From: Leptasterias polaris
Taxonomy: Eukaryota > Echinodermata > Asteroidea > Forcipulatida > Asteriidae
DNA length: 64,000 bases
Reading direction: 5' to 3'
Assembly (NCBI GenBank): GCA_037783415.1
Contig: JAZGTN010000009.1
Location: 15,190,001 to 15,254,000, forward strand
Under the pieces are notes generated by a model that saw only the letters and a program-made list of their open reading frames with translations, was not told the origin of the DNA and made no database searches. Made by a program: the position numbers and the translations under genes. How positions within the stretch are numbered: the stretch's first letter is position 1; each line of letters starts with the position of its first letter. Shown here piece after piece: positions 35,635 through 46,000 of this stretch.

Positions 35635-36669
35635 TCTTTGCCCAGGTCTTTTTAATACGACACCCATATGAGCCTTACTGCCCGTATGAGATTGTCCATA
35701 TTTTTTCATATTTCGTCTTTTGAACCTTCAGCCCATATGGGAATGCCCATTTTTCCCATATGAAACCCATATGGGCCAATTCATATTGTGCTCATATGGG
35801 GCAATCCTTTGTTTTCCCCATATGATACCCATATGGGCCACTGCATATTCTGCCCATATGGGAATGCCCATGTTCTCCCCATATGATACCCATATGGCAC
35901 AATGCATATTTTGCCCATATGGGATTGTCCATGTTTCCCCATCTGAAACCCATATGGGCAAATTCATATTGTGCTCATATGGGGCAATCCTTTGTTTTCC
36001 CCATATGATACCCATATGGGCCACTGCATATTCTGCCCATATGGGAATGCCCATGTTCTCCCCATATGATACCCATATGACACAATGCATATTTTGCCCA
36101 TATGGGCTAGCCCATGTTTTCCTCATATGATACCCATATGGGCCACTTCATATTCTGCCCATATGGGATTTCCCACATTTTCCCCATATGATACCCATAT
36201 GGGCCCTTGCATATTCTGCCCATATGGGCTAGCCCATGTTTTCGCCACTTCATATTCTGCCCATATGGGATTGCCTACATTTTCCCCATATGATACCCAT
36301 ATGGGCCACTGCATATTCTACCCATATGGGAATGCCCATGTTCTCCCCATATAATACCCATATGGGACACTGCATATTTTGCCCATATGGGCTAGCCCAC
36401 GTTTTCCCCATATGATACCCATATGGGCCACTGCTTATTCTCCCCATATGAGATTGCCCATGTTCTCCCCATCTGATACCCATATGGGACACTGCATATT
36501 TTGTCCATAATTATGGGCTAGCCCATGTTTTTCCCATATGGGCCCCCATATGGGAATATTCCCCATAATCCACATCCATAAGAGCCCCATATGGGTACCA
36601 TATGGGTTGGCCCAGGTCCATATGGCCCAGATATTTCTCATATGGGCCCATATGGGCTTGCTACCTGGG
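35635..36669. repeat. right subterminal array of 60-61-bp units with paired CCCATATGGG
   Basis: About 14 tandem units. Each carries ATACCCATATGGG, a spacer with GCATATT, GCCCATATGGG and a CCCATGTT block. The repeat spacing is 60-61 bp (for example 35828, 35889, 35949). The array becomes irregular from 36540 to the tip at 36669. The open frames on both strands here are artefacts. Confidence 0.92.
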
Positions 36670-36671
36670 AT

Positions 36672-37486
36672 CATTGGGTCGATAATTCTGAGCGCTGGGG
36701 GTTTTCGTGTGTCCCCCCCCCCCCCCCCCCCCTCCTCCCCTCTGGTTACACCGCTGCATGTAGCTGATGAATATACAGTGAGTTTAGACATTAATATTGA
36801 TAGCCGATTAATCTTCTTGCTCTTGATATCAGGGAAGCAACCAAGAAAAGTACACACAAGGAGAGGCGACAAAGGATGGGGGAAAATAGAACACCGATAT
36901 CGAGTGTTACTTACCAGACTACAGATATAACCTTAAGCCAGATCCAAGGTAAAAGACGGTAGGAAACGAGCCTTTTCCGGATTCGGGATTTCAAATATCA
37001 CCAAATTGTGAGAGCTACGAAAATGCGCTGAATTTTACCTGCACTGTTGTATCAAAGAATCCACCTTCTAGCATCAGTGGGCCTACCTACGTAATATCAC
37101 GCATGTTAAAACTGACGAATAAGACGAAGGAGTTTTTCTTGCTGGGCTTCCAAACTAGTATCACCTGACTGAACAGCTGCATTGATTAATAATGTGATAC
37201 AAATCAATAACAAAACAGTTGTATTTTTATATGCGGCATTGTTCCATACTGAACTTTGGCTGTAAAAAAACACACATTTATAAATAAAAAAATACCTAAA
37301 CAAACAGTCTGACACCCCCCCCCCCCCCCCCCCCAACAAACAAACAAATAAAAAAATGCACAAACACATACAAGCAAACAAACAAACAATACAACATAGA
37401 CACATACACCACATACAATAAGGCAGTTACGGGGTACTTCTATTGTTGTTCTATCATTCCTTTTCTGAAGATTTTCTCTTTGGGTT
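36672..37486. other. non-coding flank with C-runs
   Basis: Poly-C tracts at about 36711-36732 and 37314-37334, and a (CAAA)n-like tract at 37336-37395. The minus strand near 36930-36880 holds a short relative of the 22685-23045 donor-bearing repeat. Open frames here are due to low complexity. Confidence 0.5.
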
Positions 37487-37605
37487 AGCATGCGTCAGTA
37501 AGGCGGTCTTGTAACTAGTAAAAGCAACTCGGGTTGACACAGAGGCCTCTGGGATTAACTAACAGTACACAAGAGTGCAGCTGTGGGTGGTTCGATTCCA
37601 CTGGT
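37487..37605 (+). mobile_element. tRNA-derived SINE, copy 1
   Basis: Shared with 43874-44003: AGCAACTCNGGTTGACAC, GAGGCCTCT and AGAGTGCAGCTGTGGGTGGT. The block ends in GTGGGTGGTTCGATTCCACT, a pol III B box (GGTTCGATTCC). The A-box half is degenerate, so it is not a functional tRNA gene. Confidence 0.7.
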
Positions 37606-37766
37606 CAGTCAGTCCGCAGTGCGTGCGTTAATGAGGTCAAATCCCGAGTTTTATCTGCACAGCCAACGTGCAGAATCGACTGCGCGATTTGCGCGATAAA
37701 CTGCGAGAGTTCGACGACCCCTTTTGCACACGGCACGATGCTCACATGCTTCAGGTGGCATCCAAG

Positions 37767-39185
37767 ATGGCGTGGTAAGTACACGTAGAACAATTTGCCG
37801 AGTCGAATGATACCAAATTTGTTAAGTTTGAAAGACTTTTATGCCTTTTTTTTTACCACCGAACATTTTGGATATTGTTGGGATTGATTTGGGATAGTTT
37901 TTGGTTTGCAGCGCCCTGACCCAGCTAAATAAAAAGAGGAAATAACACCACTAAAAATCGAAAGATTAAAGTGTAAGCTATCGTTTAGTGTATTTTTTGG
38001 CGTGTGGCGACGACAATGTAGGAACGTGATGCACTTCTGCTTTTCGCGAGATTTGTTGTTTTTTAACCGATTTTAGAGGGCACGTTACGGTCACACGCAT
38101 GGCTGTTGCATGCTGTCGGCTGCTTCGTGTTTTTTTCCCTTCTTTTTCTTGGCAGGCTTTTCAATCATTCATAAAATCATAGACCTACTTTAGTACTACA
38201 TGTTTTTTATTAATTTTTATTAATTTTAAATTAATCTTACCTAGCCCCTAGGCCTAGGCCTATTTTAATAAACAAAATAAAAATAATACAAAATGGGGGT
38301 AGTGTGGATATTCGCGTTCTCAATTTTTATTATAATTTTTGTCAGGCCCTCTTCCACAGCCAGTACATTTAGGAAGAACTCATCAACTGTCAGTGTCAAG
38401 TGTCATTGCATGCATTGGCCATTGTACTGTGTCATGTGCAATTTTACACAACGGAACATGTCAGCCTACATGACATGAATCCCATTAGATTAGTCCGATT
38501 TGAACAAGTACTTGCGATTATCCTGGTAGTATTGGAGGCCGACTTCAGATGGTCTCGGCCTCGCTATGTAATGATTCGATCTCGGCCTTGCCCTCTGCTG
38601 CACCTTCTGGACTCGGGAAAAATGAGCCGAGGCCACTAGTTTTGTGTGTGAATTTTCCACCATTTACTTTTCCAAAAAAATTGCAACAAAGTACCATTAC
38701 TGAATCGGATGTAAGGTTTTCCAAACCAAAATTGGGCATACTTTACGAGTGCAAAAGACGCAACTCATGTGCACAAATTGTGACCCCATATATAAGGTTT
38801 TGTCAAGTTGTGCCAGCTAGCTTGATAATGATTTTTTATTTTGAAATGTGAATCATCGTGGTTATTAAAAATGTGAGGATTGTGAGCCCATGTTGATATT
38901 TGTTTTGGCCATTCTTCCTATCGTGGGAGTAGGCTGGTTGGGGATGGGAGTAGTCGTTTCTCTTTTTAAAATTTATGGATTGCTGGTGTGACTAAAACTC
39001 TGCAACGTGCACTTGGTTAGATTTTGTTACCTTTTTCACAACTCCCTTTTCCAAATGTACTTTTGTTGACAAATTTTTTTTCTCATTTTGATTTTTCCAG
39101 GTTAGACCGACGGCTTAAATGGCCAGACCCACAGCCGCCATCCCAACAGCCTGTGTGTGGAGGGAAGAGTGCAAGCAAACCATGA
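37767..39185 (+). CDS. possible two-exon micro-ORF (30 codons)
   Basis: ATG at 37767 has a good initiation context (CAAGATGG). Only 8 coding bases precede a strong donor (TG-GTAAGTAC at 37775). A clean pyrimidine-tract acceptor TTTTTCCAG ends at 39100. Joining them gives a 30-residue basic, proline-rich peptide starting MAWLDRRLKWPDP and ending at TGA 39183. I do not recognise it. The signals are good, but the product is short enough to be chance, or the exons may belong to a transcript with further exons. AATAAA-like signals occur near 40060. Confidence 0.3.
37778..39100. other. non-coding stretch (putative intron)
   Basis: Open frames of 61-100 codons at 38293-38851 lack any domain. A CTCGGCCTCG / CTCGGCCTTG duplication lies near 38555-38590. 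Confidence 0.4.
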
Positions 39186-41297
39186 GATGAGACTTTGTGT
39201 GACCACAAAAAACATTTTGATGGTATTCGATATATGCACCATAATTAAACAATTTTAAGAGGACTCACAAAGAAAATAGTAGAACCGGAACACACGCAAA
39301 GTGTTAAAAAGCTGAAGGTTTTTTTCATTTATGAATATTCTCCCCCTGTTGATGAAGAATCGTGTATGGAAACTAAAGCTTAAAAAATCGTATGAGTCGT
39401 CATGTGGATAGTTCTTTAAAAAGGGGGGGGGGGGGGTTGGAAATGGTTAGAAGGCAAAGCCACAAGGGGAACAGGTTTTGGTTTGTGGGAAGGGGGACGG
39501 ATAGGATGGAGGGTGTGGGGAAGAAGGAAACTGGCGAAATAGAGCTGTGTTTATGGTGCTGCGGGAAATTTGAAGCTAATTGAGATTGCGATTGTTTACT
39601 TTCTTGTTTAAAAATTAAGTTGAGCTAGCTTGCCATTGAACAGTTTGTCTTCTAAAAGTCTGCGAGTATGAAGTTTACTTAAACTGGTTTTTGGTAGCTA
39701 TTTTATTAATGAACAAGTGAACTAGTTCAGTTACATGTACCAAACATGTAAATACATGTACAATTTTTTCATTTTAATTGAAGCAACTGTAATTAAACTT
39801 TCCACTCAGCAATAAACAGTCTCATAAAAAGTCCATTTAAACATTGCCAACCTACCGCTCACAACTTACCAAAAATCTTTTTTATTACATCTGTGCTTGT
39901 ACTCTCTTGTTGGATTAAAACAAATATCTACCAATTGAGTACATGTAGTTTTTTAATTTGATAATTTTAATTTGTTTCATTTAAATGGAAGCAGCTGAAC
40001 TTTTTGGAACTGTGCCTTATCTTTGATAATTATATGTTGGTGCAGTGTATGTGACTTAAAATAAAGGAATTGATGGTGTACAATATTAAACATCTTGCTC
40101 ACTTGAGTTTTTGTTGTATGAAGAATTTAATTATTTTTGTTTAATAAAGGACCCAAACAATAGGACTTTGACCCTTCAACCATCCAACTACCCAAGTCAT
40201 TCCTGACCATGATTTTATTAAAAAGTCTTCTCGAATAAAAATATATAATTTTCTGAATAAACCAGTAGTAAAACTTCTACTTGAAATTTGCATCTGACCA
40301 TCCAAATTTTACTTTTTGTTTCCCAATTTAATAATTTAATAATTATTCAGACCATCAACCCCCTTTCAAATTATATCCTTTGTTCTCAAAGTACGCAAAA
40401 TCGTCTATAAAACATTTGCTTAGGCCACCAATCCGTCAGTTTGAATATTTCCCCAAAGACCCCAACAAACAATCGGTAACAGCGCCCCACGCACTTGTTT
40501 ACAAGTACATCCGGGTATGTACAGTGGAGGAGTGTGACGTTTCGCGGTTGACCAATCGGCGATCAGGAAATCCGTAAACGATCATGGCGGCATATTCACG
40601 AACAGACGTTAACGTTAAATTGTGAGAAGTGTTAGCAAAACGAGCGCCCTGACTCAGCTAAATAAAATCGAATGTAAAAAGTACAGCATTTGGATAGAAT
40701 ATAACCTTATCTATTCGGTAAGCCCAAAAATACGTTGTGGTAACATTGAAAATTAATAGTTAGCACCATGTTTTACGAAGCAAAATGTTTCGTTTTGAAA
40801 CAAAATGTTTGGGTCCATTTTAGCACTAATAATTGACAACGAAATCATTAAATTGTACAACTGGATTAAAGGTCGTTTATTCATCTTTACGAATCTGTAA
40901 ATATTTTGACAGAAAATTACTTTGATCACAAGAAATTGGTGAAATTCCTGAGACTATACCACGCTCATTAAATATTCATGGAGAGGTCAAGCTCCCGAAA
41001 CTCGTGCATACGCTGCAGATAAAAGGAACGGATATTGTGTGCAGTGCGGACTGACTGTGGTGCTTTGTTCAAGATGTAGCTCCCATGACGTAAATGGAGT
41101 GATGACGTAATGGGGCTTTTTCCGAATCTTTCTGAAAAGCCTCGGAGAAGGGTGTTCAAAATGATTGTTTTTAACGCATTGACAATCTGTTTATTCGCAT
41201 GTGAACTCAATTTCCTTATTGATTGAAAAAAATATATATTTAGCAAAGATCACTCGTTGCCGTTTTCGTTAAAGTAGGTCTTTAACATAGCTCTACA
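39186..41297. other. unrecognised AT-rich stretch
   Basis: G-run at 39424-39437. GCGCCCTGACTCAGCTAAATAA at 40644-40666 repeats 37911-37932 with one mismatch. A CpG-richer patch with GATCATGGCGGC (40580-40592) could be a promoter and start region, but no exon could be completed. Confidence 0.4.
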
Positions 41298-41765
41298 CAA
41301 ATAAGTACATGCCACGGTGTATTACACAGAGGAAAAAAGGGTTTGTCTTCGTTTGAATATAGGCAGCAATATGAAAACAACTGTTTTTATTAGGAAAACA
41401 TTAAACATACACCATCACAAAAGTCGATACCTTTACACTATAGGAAATTTGTTATTGATTTATGACATTTTGTATCATGTTTGTTAGAACAAAAATATAT
41501 AAAACAATCTGGAATTTGAACCCGAGCCACTCTTATCATCACAGCGCTATCTGTTTCACAAAATAAACGGCCGGTTGTTTTAATTAATATTTATAGAGTT
41601 TTCAAATAGTTTTTTAATAATATTGGGGGAGGGGGGAGGAGGGAAAAAACAATTTCTTTAAGCAGTCCAGGAATCGCACCCGGGTCCCGCAGGTTATCAG
41701 CGCGCTATTTGTTCGGTTTTGTTTTATTAATAATTTATTATAAGTTTTCGCAGCCAATTTCAGAA
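41298..41765. repeat. dispersed repeat carrying two tRNA-like SINE heads, copy 2
   Basis: Direct homologue of 21570-22110. On the minus strand the B boxes are better preserved: GGGTTCAAATTCC (41535-41512 region) and GGGTGCGATTCC (41690-41668 region), each preceded by anticodon-arm-like sequence. Confidence 0.65.
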
Positions 41766-42029
41766 GAAAACAATAATAATTCATTGTAGTTAATCTGTGC
41801 CTAATCACCATGTACAGCTACAATAGTTTCTTTGGAAACAGTTGCAATTTACACAGGTTTGGGGTTGTACATAACACCTGTAGATTTGTCATACCGTCAT
41901 ATTTATTTACAACAAAGGCCCTATTCCTTGAATGAGTGCACCTTGGCGTACAGCTAATTGAATATTTTGCCTTAGTTATTTTTGAATCACGTGGTCCATA
42001 AACCCGCACCTAAAGTTTGAATCACAACG
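41766..42029. other. unrecognised non-coding stretch
   Basis: No feature recognised. Confidence 0.4.
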
Positions 42030-42355
42030 TATAAAACCACTCCCGAAAAATCAACCTGCCATAGTGTTTGACACCTGGGGAGTTGTCTTAAATGTCTCAA
42101 TGAAAAGCCTCACATTTTGACTGATGTTTGAAATATTGAACCCAGAACAAGATCAATTATTGCTACCTTACGTCAGATTTCACTATTCAAGTTTCACTCG
42201 GTAGCTCTGCACAACGCCATGCATAAACAATTAGTCTTTGACTGGTAAGTATTACTCGATATCGTTTTCCCCTTTTTACCCTTGTGTTTACACCACTTGT
42301 GACAAAGCAAAATAAACAATATTACAATTAAAACAATTGTAAATAGGTACTAGAA
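42030..42355 (+). repeat. dispersed duplicated segment with a conserved donor-like site, copy 2
   Basis: Inverted relative to 22685-23045. TTTCACTCGGTAGCTCTGCA is followed by AGTCTTTGACTGGTAAGTAT at 42231-42250. The donor consensus is fully conserved while the flanks diverge. Confidence 0.5.
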
Positions 42356-43873
42356 ATTCAACTTAAAAAGTGGTCGAAGTGCAGTATTAAATACCTATAA
42401 AAGTCGTCGACGTCATTGGAATAATATTAATACAATGTATGATTGTATAAACGTTTTATTTCTGAACAGGTAAGGTATTGCTGTAAATTAACACCGACAC
42501 GGAAGCTGAGAGACCACCCGCTGTTTCCTGGTTCTCATATCAGAAAACAAATCACTTCTAATTTGGTTGATATGATTTATTTAAGAGGGGGATCCCCATA
42601 GGACTCGTTGAAGATAAGGACTCGTTGTAAGTGGCCAACCTTTAGGTAAGATGCAGAAATGTATACAACATTAATATGGGTCCCCAAGATGGGAGTTCCC
42701 GTTATCCGAGTCTCCGATATGCATGTCCCATGTTTTCAGGTAAAGAGTCAATAAGGATATAGTCCAAGGGGTTTGAGGTCCGTGGCTTTATCGTACTGTA
42801 CATATAATCAAGTGTTTATAGTTAAAGCAATTTGGACAACGATAATGTTTCAGGTCATATCTTTAACCATAAAAATTAGTAAACAAATAAACATAAATCA
42901 GACGACTGAAGTCATCAGACATCTTGTTTGTTTGTAGTTGTTGTTTTGGGTTCTTGGGGGTATTTTTTTATATTTTTTTTTATTTAATTGTTAGATTCAT
43001 AGCTTATCCAGCTCTATATACATTATGTACAGTTTATTGTAATGCCATGGTAGGGGTCAGGTGTGCCCACAGTTTGAGTCAGTTATTGTACAGACATGGT
43101 ATGGGTTAAGTGCACCCCAAGCAATTTTTTTAAGTGCGACAAGATAGCCATTTTTCGGCATCCCGCACAATTTGAATTGTTGGCACTTAAAACAGTTTTC
43201 AAGGCTGTGACATTGAAACCAATATTTGGTTTCTGTGCTCATTTGATTCTGTATATAAACATGTATTAAATACAGTTATAGGTGAAAAATGAGATGACGT
43301 CACGAAAATATCATTAGGAGAATTTTTATGAGTTCTTGAACTGTTGATCATTTCAGCTTTGGAAGAAACATGCTGTACCCGAAATTCTTCTTGCAACAGG
43401 CTTGGTAGGTCATAATATGTATCCACCTGGGAGTGATGTCATCATGACGTCATCACGTTTCACTTGAGATCACATTAAATGTGCGCTTTTTAAAGTCGTA
43501 TATCTACGGAAATGTTCATAGACAGGGACGAGTGAAAGGTGAAAAATTAGATAACATTATGTTTTATAAAGTTTTTTAACTGAATTTAAACCAAAACTAT
43601 TGTGAAATAAGGAGTTAACATCGTATTTTTTAAGGAAAAACAGCAAAAATAATTCCTGTTAATAAACATTGTACGGACCATTTAATTATTTCATTGTAAA
43701 CTGGATTATGGGTCGAATCGTAAATGTTGGTGTGATCCCTTGACGGCAGGCAGATCCATCACAGCTCAGGCTGTATGTCAAAATACCATCTACAGTTTTG
43801 TGTTTGTTTAAAAATATATATATATATGGTATACTCTTCTTCTTATTTTCTTAATCTTGTTACACATACCATT
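42356..43873. other. unrecognised non-coding stretch
   Basis: No coding signal; small local repeats (GGACTCGTTG twice near 42601-42626), T-runs near 42962-42984 and an (AT)n tract at 43813-43828. Confidence 0.4.
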
Positions 43874-44003
43874 CATGCGTCAATGGGACTGTCTTGTATC
43901 TAGTCAAAGCAACTCAGGTTGACACGGAGGCCTCTATTGGGTATCTAACAGTAACCAAGAGTGCAGCTGTGGGTGGTTCGATTCCACTGGTGCTTTAGTT
44001 CAA
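43874..44003 (+). mobile_element. tRNA-derived SINE, copy 2
   Basis: Same family as 37487-37605, with the same B box GGTTCGATTCC and the same leading blocks. It is followed by unique sequence and a G/T-rich run at 44115-44260 that yields spurious open frames. Confidence 0.7.
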
Positions 44004-44457
44004 GATGGAGAGAGAATCTGACAACATGATGAAAATGCAAACGTCAATCAAAAATTAGACGAAAACCGCTTTGAAGTTCATCCAGCACAAGTTCTGCATA
44101 GAGTCAGTGGTATATTCTTCCATGTTTTGTGTTGGTTTTGTTGTTGCTGTTGTTTGGTTTTTTGGGGGTTTTTTTTGTGGTTTTTTTTTTGGGGGGGGGG
44201 GGGATTGTTTGGGTTGTTTTGGGGTTGTGTTTTTTGTGTTTTTTTTGGGGGGGGAGAGAGTTTAGACTACATATTTAATTGTATTTATTATATACTTTCA
44301 TTGTTTTTCCATTTGCAATGCCCAGAGCGAGTCGAACATATTTTATAATAATATGCTAGACTGGACCGATTCAAATATCTAAGGGTTGGGGGATCAGGTT
44401 AAATCAGGACTGCCTATCCAATCATCTGATAAAGTGGTACCATTCCAGCCATCTTTG

Positions 44458-44580
44458 CATTGTATCGGGCCTTGCCTTAGATGTATGCCCAACACTCCTA
44501 GCCAGCACTGCAGTTTCCAGCTACCCCGGAATCAACAGTGACAATGTATAATGTTGGTAAACCTGACTCCTTAGGGCTGA
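44458..44580 (+). repeat. dispersed repeat related to 17590-17690
   Basis: TGTATCGGGC, CACTGCAGTTTCCAGCTACC and ATCAACAGTGACA are shared with the 17.6-kb copy. Confidence 0.6.
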
Positions 44581-44734
44581 AATGGGTTTGTAAAGTATAG
44601 TTAATCATTGAAGAGTATGCATGTTTCTTAAGGCTGTGGTCCCTTAAATAGAAGCTGTCCGTGCTCATGAAGCAGTGTGTAGTAGCTTTGTCAAACCTGC
44701 GTCCTTATTTATGAGGGGCCGTTTATGACTAAAT

Positions 44735-44905
44735 AAGCAGTTACAAATATATAAGAGCGAAAACTTAGAGAAAAACCATACATATAAGAGCAAAACCACA
44801 TATATATAAGAGTAAAACCATGTATGAACAAACCCATATATAAAAGAGCAAAACAATATATATAAGAGCAAAGCCATATATTTCGGGGCAAAACCATTAA
44901 TTAAG
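44735..44905. repeat. AT-rich minisatellite, TATATAAGAGCAAAACCA unit
   Basis: Seven or so irregular units of 20-30 bp with TATAAGAGCAAAACCATATA. The minus-strand open frames (repeats of FCSYIYGF type) are by-products. Confidence 0.85.
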
Positions 44906-46000
44906 GTCAAAATCATCTATACATATATGGGACGAATGCAATATAAGGATTACAGACAAATATATAAAAGACCAACACAAATACATTGAACAGCGCCCTC
45001 AATATTTGCTTCTAGTGTAAAATTATCACAACTCTCTGAGGGTGCACTACTAGCGATACACAAAGAAAAACCACGCGCCAAGCTTCCTAAATAAACATTT
45101 AAACCGACACATTTTTTCGGTAAACCAAGATTTGAAAGTCGTGGCTTTTATGGACCGAAACAAATCTTTTCTAACCCCTGGGGTTGTCGACTTTCAACCA
45201 TCAGGAGCATTGTAGGTACATCAGCCCTCTAAAATCTATCCTTTTACGTACAAACGTCGAGCCCTCTTCCAAAGAAGATATTTAGTCTCGCCACTTTATT
45301 AGTTCATTGGCGTTTCTATTTTGGGTGAAAAAAACTCAAATATTAAACGGCTAATCTATCAAACAAAAAACCAAAAAAATATTGATATAATCAGTTGAAT
45401 TTTCTGCAAAACTATTTGATTTGAATTCGAAATTCAGAGATACTGTTAGTATATAATTGTTTTCCTACGTAGAGTCGTACTTTGGTACTGACCTTCAACA
45501 CAAATCTTGTCATTTTCACCTGAATGAATTAAGCACTGAAACGCAGCACGGGTTTGCTCTCAAAATGAAGGTTTCTATACATCAATCTTTGACACGTCTC
45601 ATGTTTGTCGAAGAGCAATGTATATCTCAGAGGGTAGTAAACTGATATGTTAATCATGAGGTCGCAGGTTCAAATTCCGTCCTATTAATTTTCCCTTCTT
45701 TTTTGTCCGAGAAAGAAAGAGTTGCAAACTGTGCCCGTTACTTAACTTCTAACTAGTCAACCGCAACATAAGCCTTGCAAAAAAACCAATGTCAATGTAT
45801 TGCGTGCGGGTAATAAAATAAAGTAACTGTACACTAATAAGGTGATGTGTGATAAATGCTGGTCCTTGTAGCAGGTGATGTCTGTGCTCTCTTATAATTA
45901 CAATAACATTTCATATACGCAGTCTGCAACACTACTAAAAACTTGCTTTGCCCTTCAAATCTGGAAGAACTTAACGAATATTTTCATAATTTTTTTAAAC
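44906..46000. other. upstream region of the K2P gene
   Basis: Mostly unrecognised. At 45610-45690 a degenerate tRNA-like SINE head with B box GGTTCAAATTCC is visible. No promoter element could be placed with confidence. Confidence 0.45.

Larger units (their letters stand above)
28240..36669. mobile_element. two-gene ISL2EU-type DNA transposon (8.43 kb)
   Basis: The termini are CCCAGGTAGCAAGCCC and its exact complement GGGCTTGCTACCTGGG, flanked by AT at 28238-28239 and 36670-36671. Each end continues into arrays of CCCATATGGG palindromes. Between them lie two convergent genes: a THAP-DDE transposase (plus, 29320-31561) and a SAP-SWIM-YqaJ nuclease-like gene (minus, 35331-32814). A transposase paired with a YqaJ-type nuclease and a 2-bp duplication is the published description of the ISL2EU group, related to PIF/Harbinger and IS5-type elements. 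Family membership is recalled rather than searched. Each gene has one frameshift in a homopolymer run, so the copy is either newly dead or imperfectly sequenced. Confidence 0.85.

Noticed and set aside
37204..37491. Open frames through the poly-C/(CAAA)n tract
   Set aside because: Low-complexity read-through, no domain.
37911..40666. Direct repeat GCGCCCTGACYCAGCTAAAT 2.7 kb apart as LTR ends
   Set aside because: Only about 24 bp is shared, and there is no primer-binding site, polypurine tract or gag-pol between.
41500..41715. tRNA genes on the minus strand (also 21857-22040, 37560-37600, 45610-45690)
   Set aside because: B boxes are recognisable but acceptor stems and A boxes do not pair; they fit SINE heads.
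44071..44348. Open frames rich in Cys, Phe and Gly
   Set aside because: G/T homopolymer region; composition is explained by the DNA runs.
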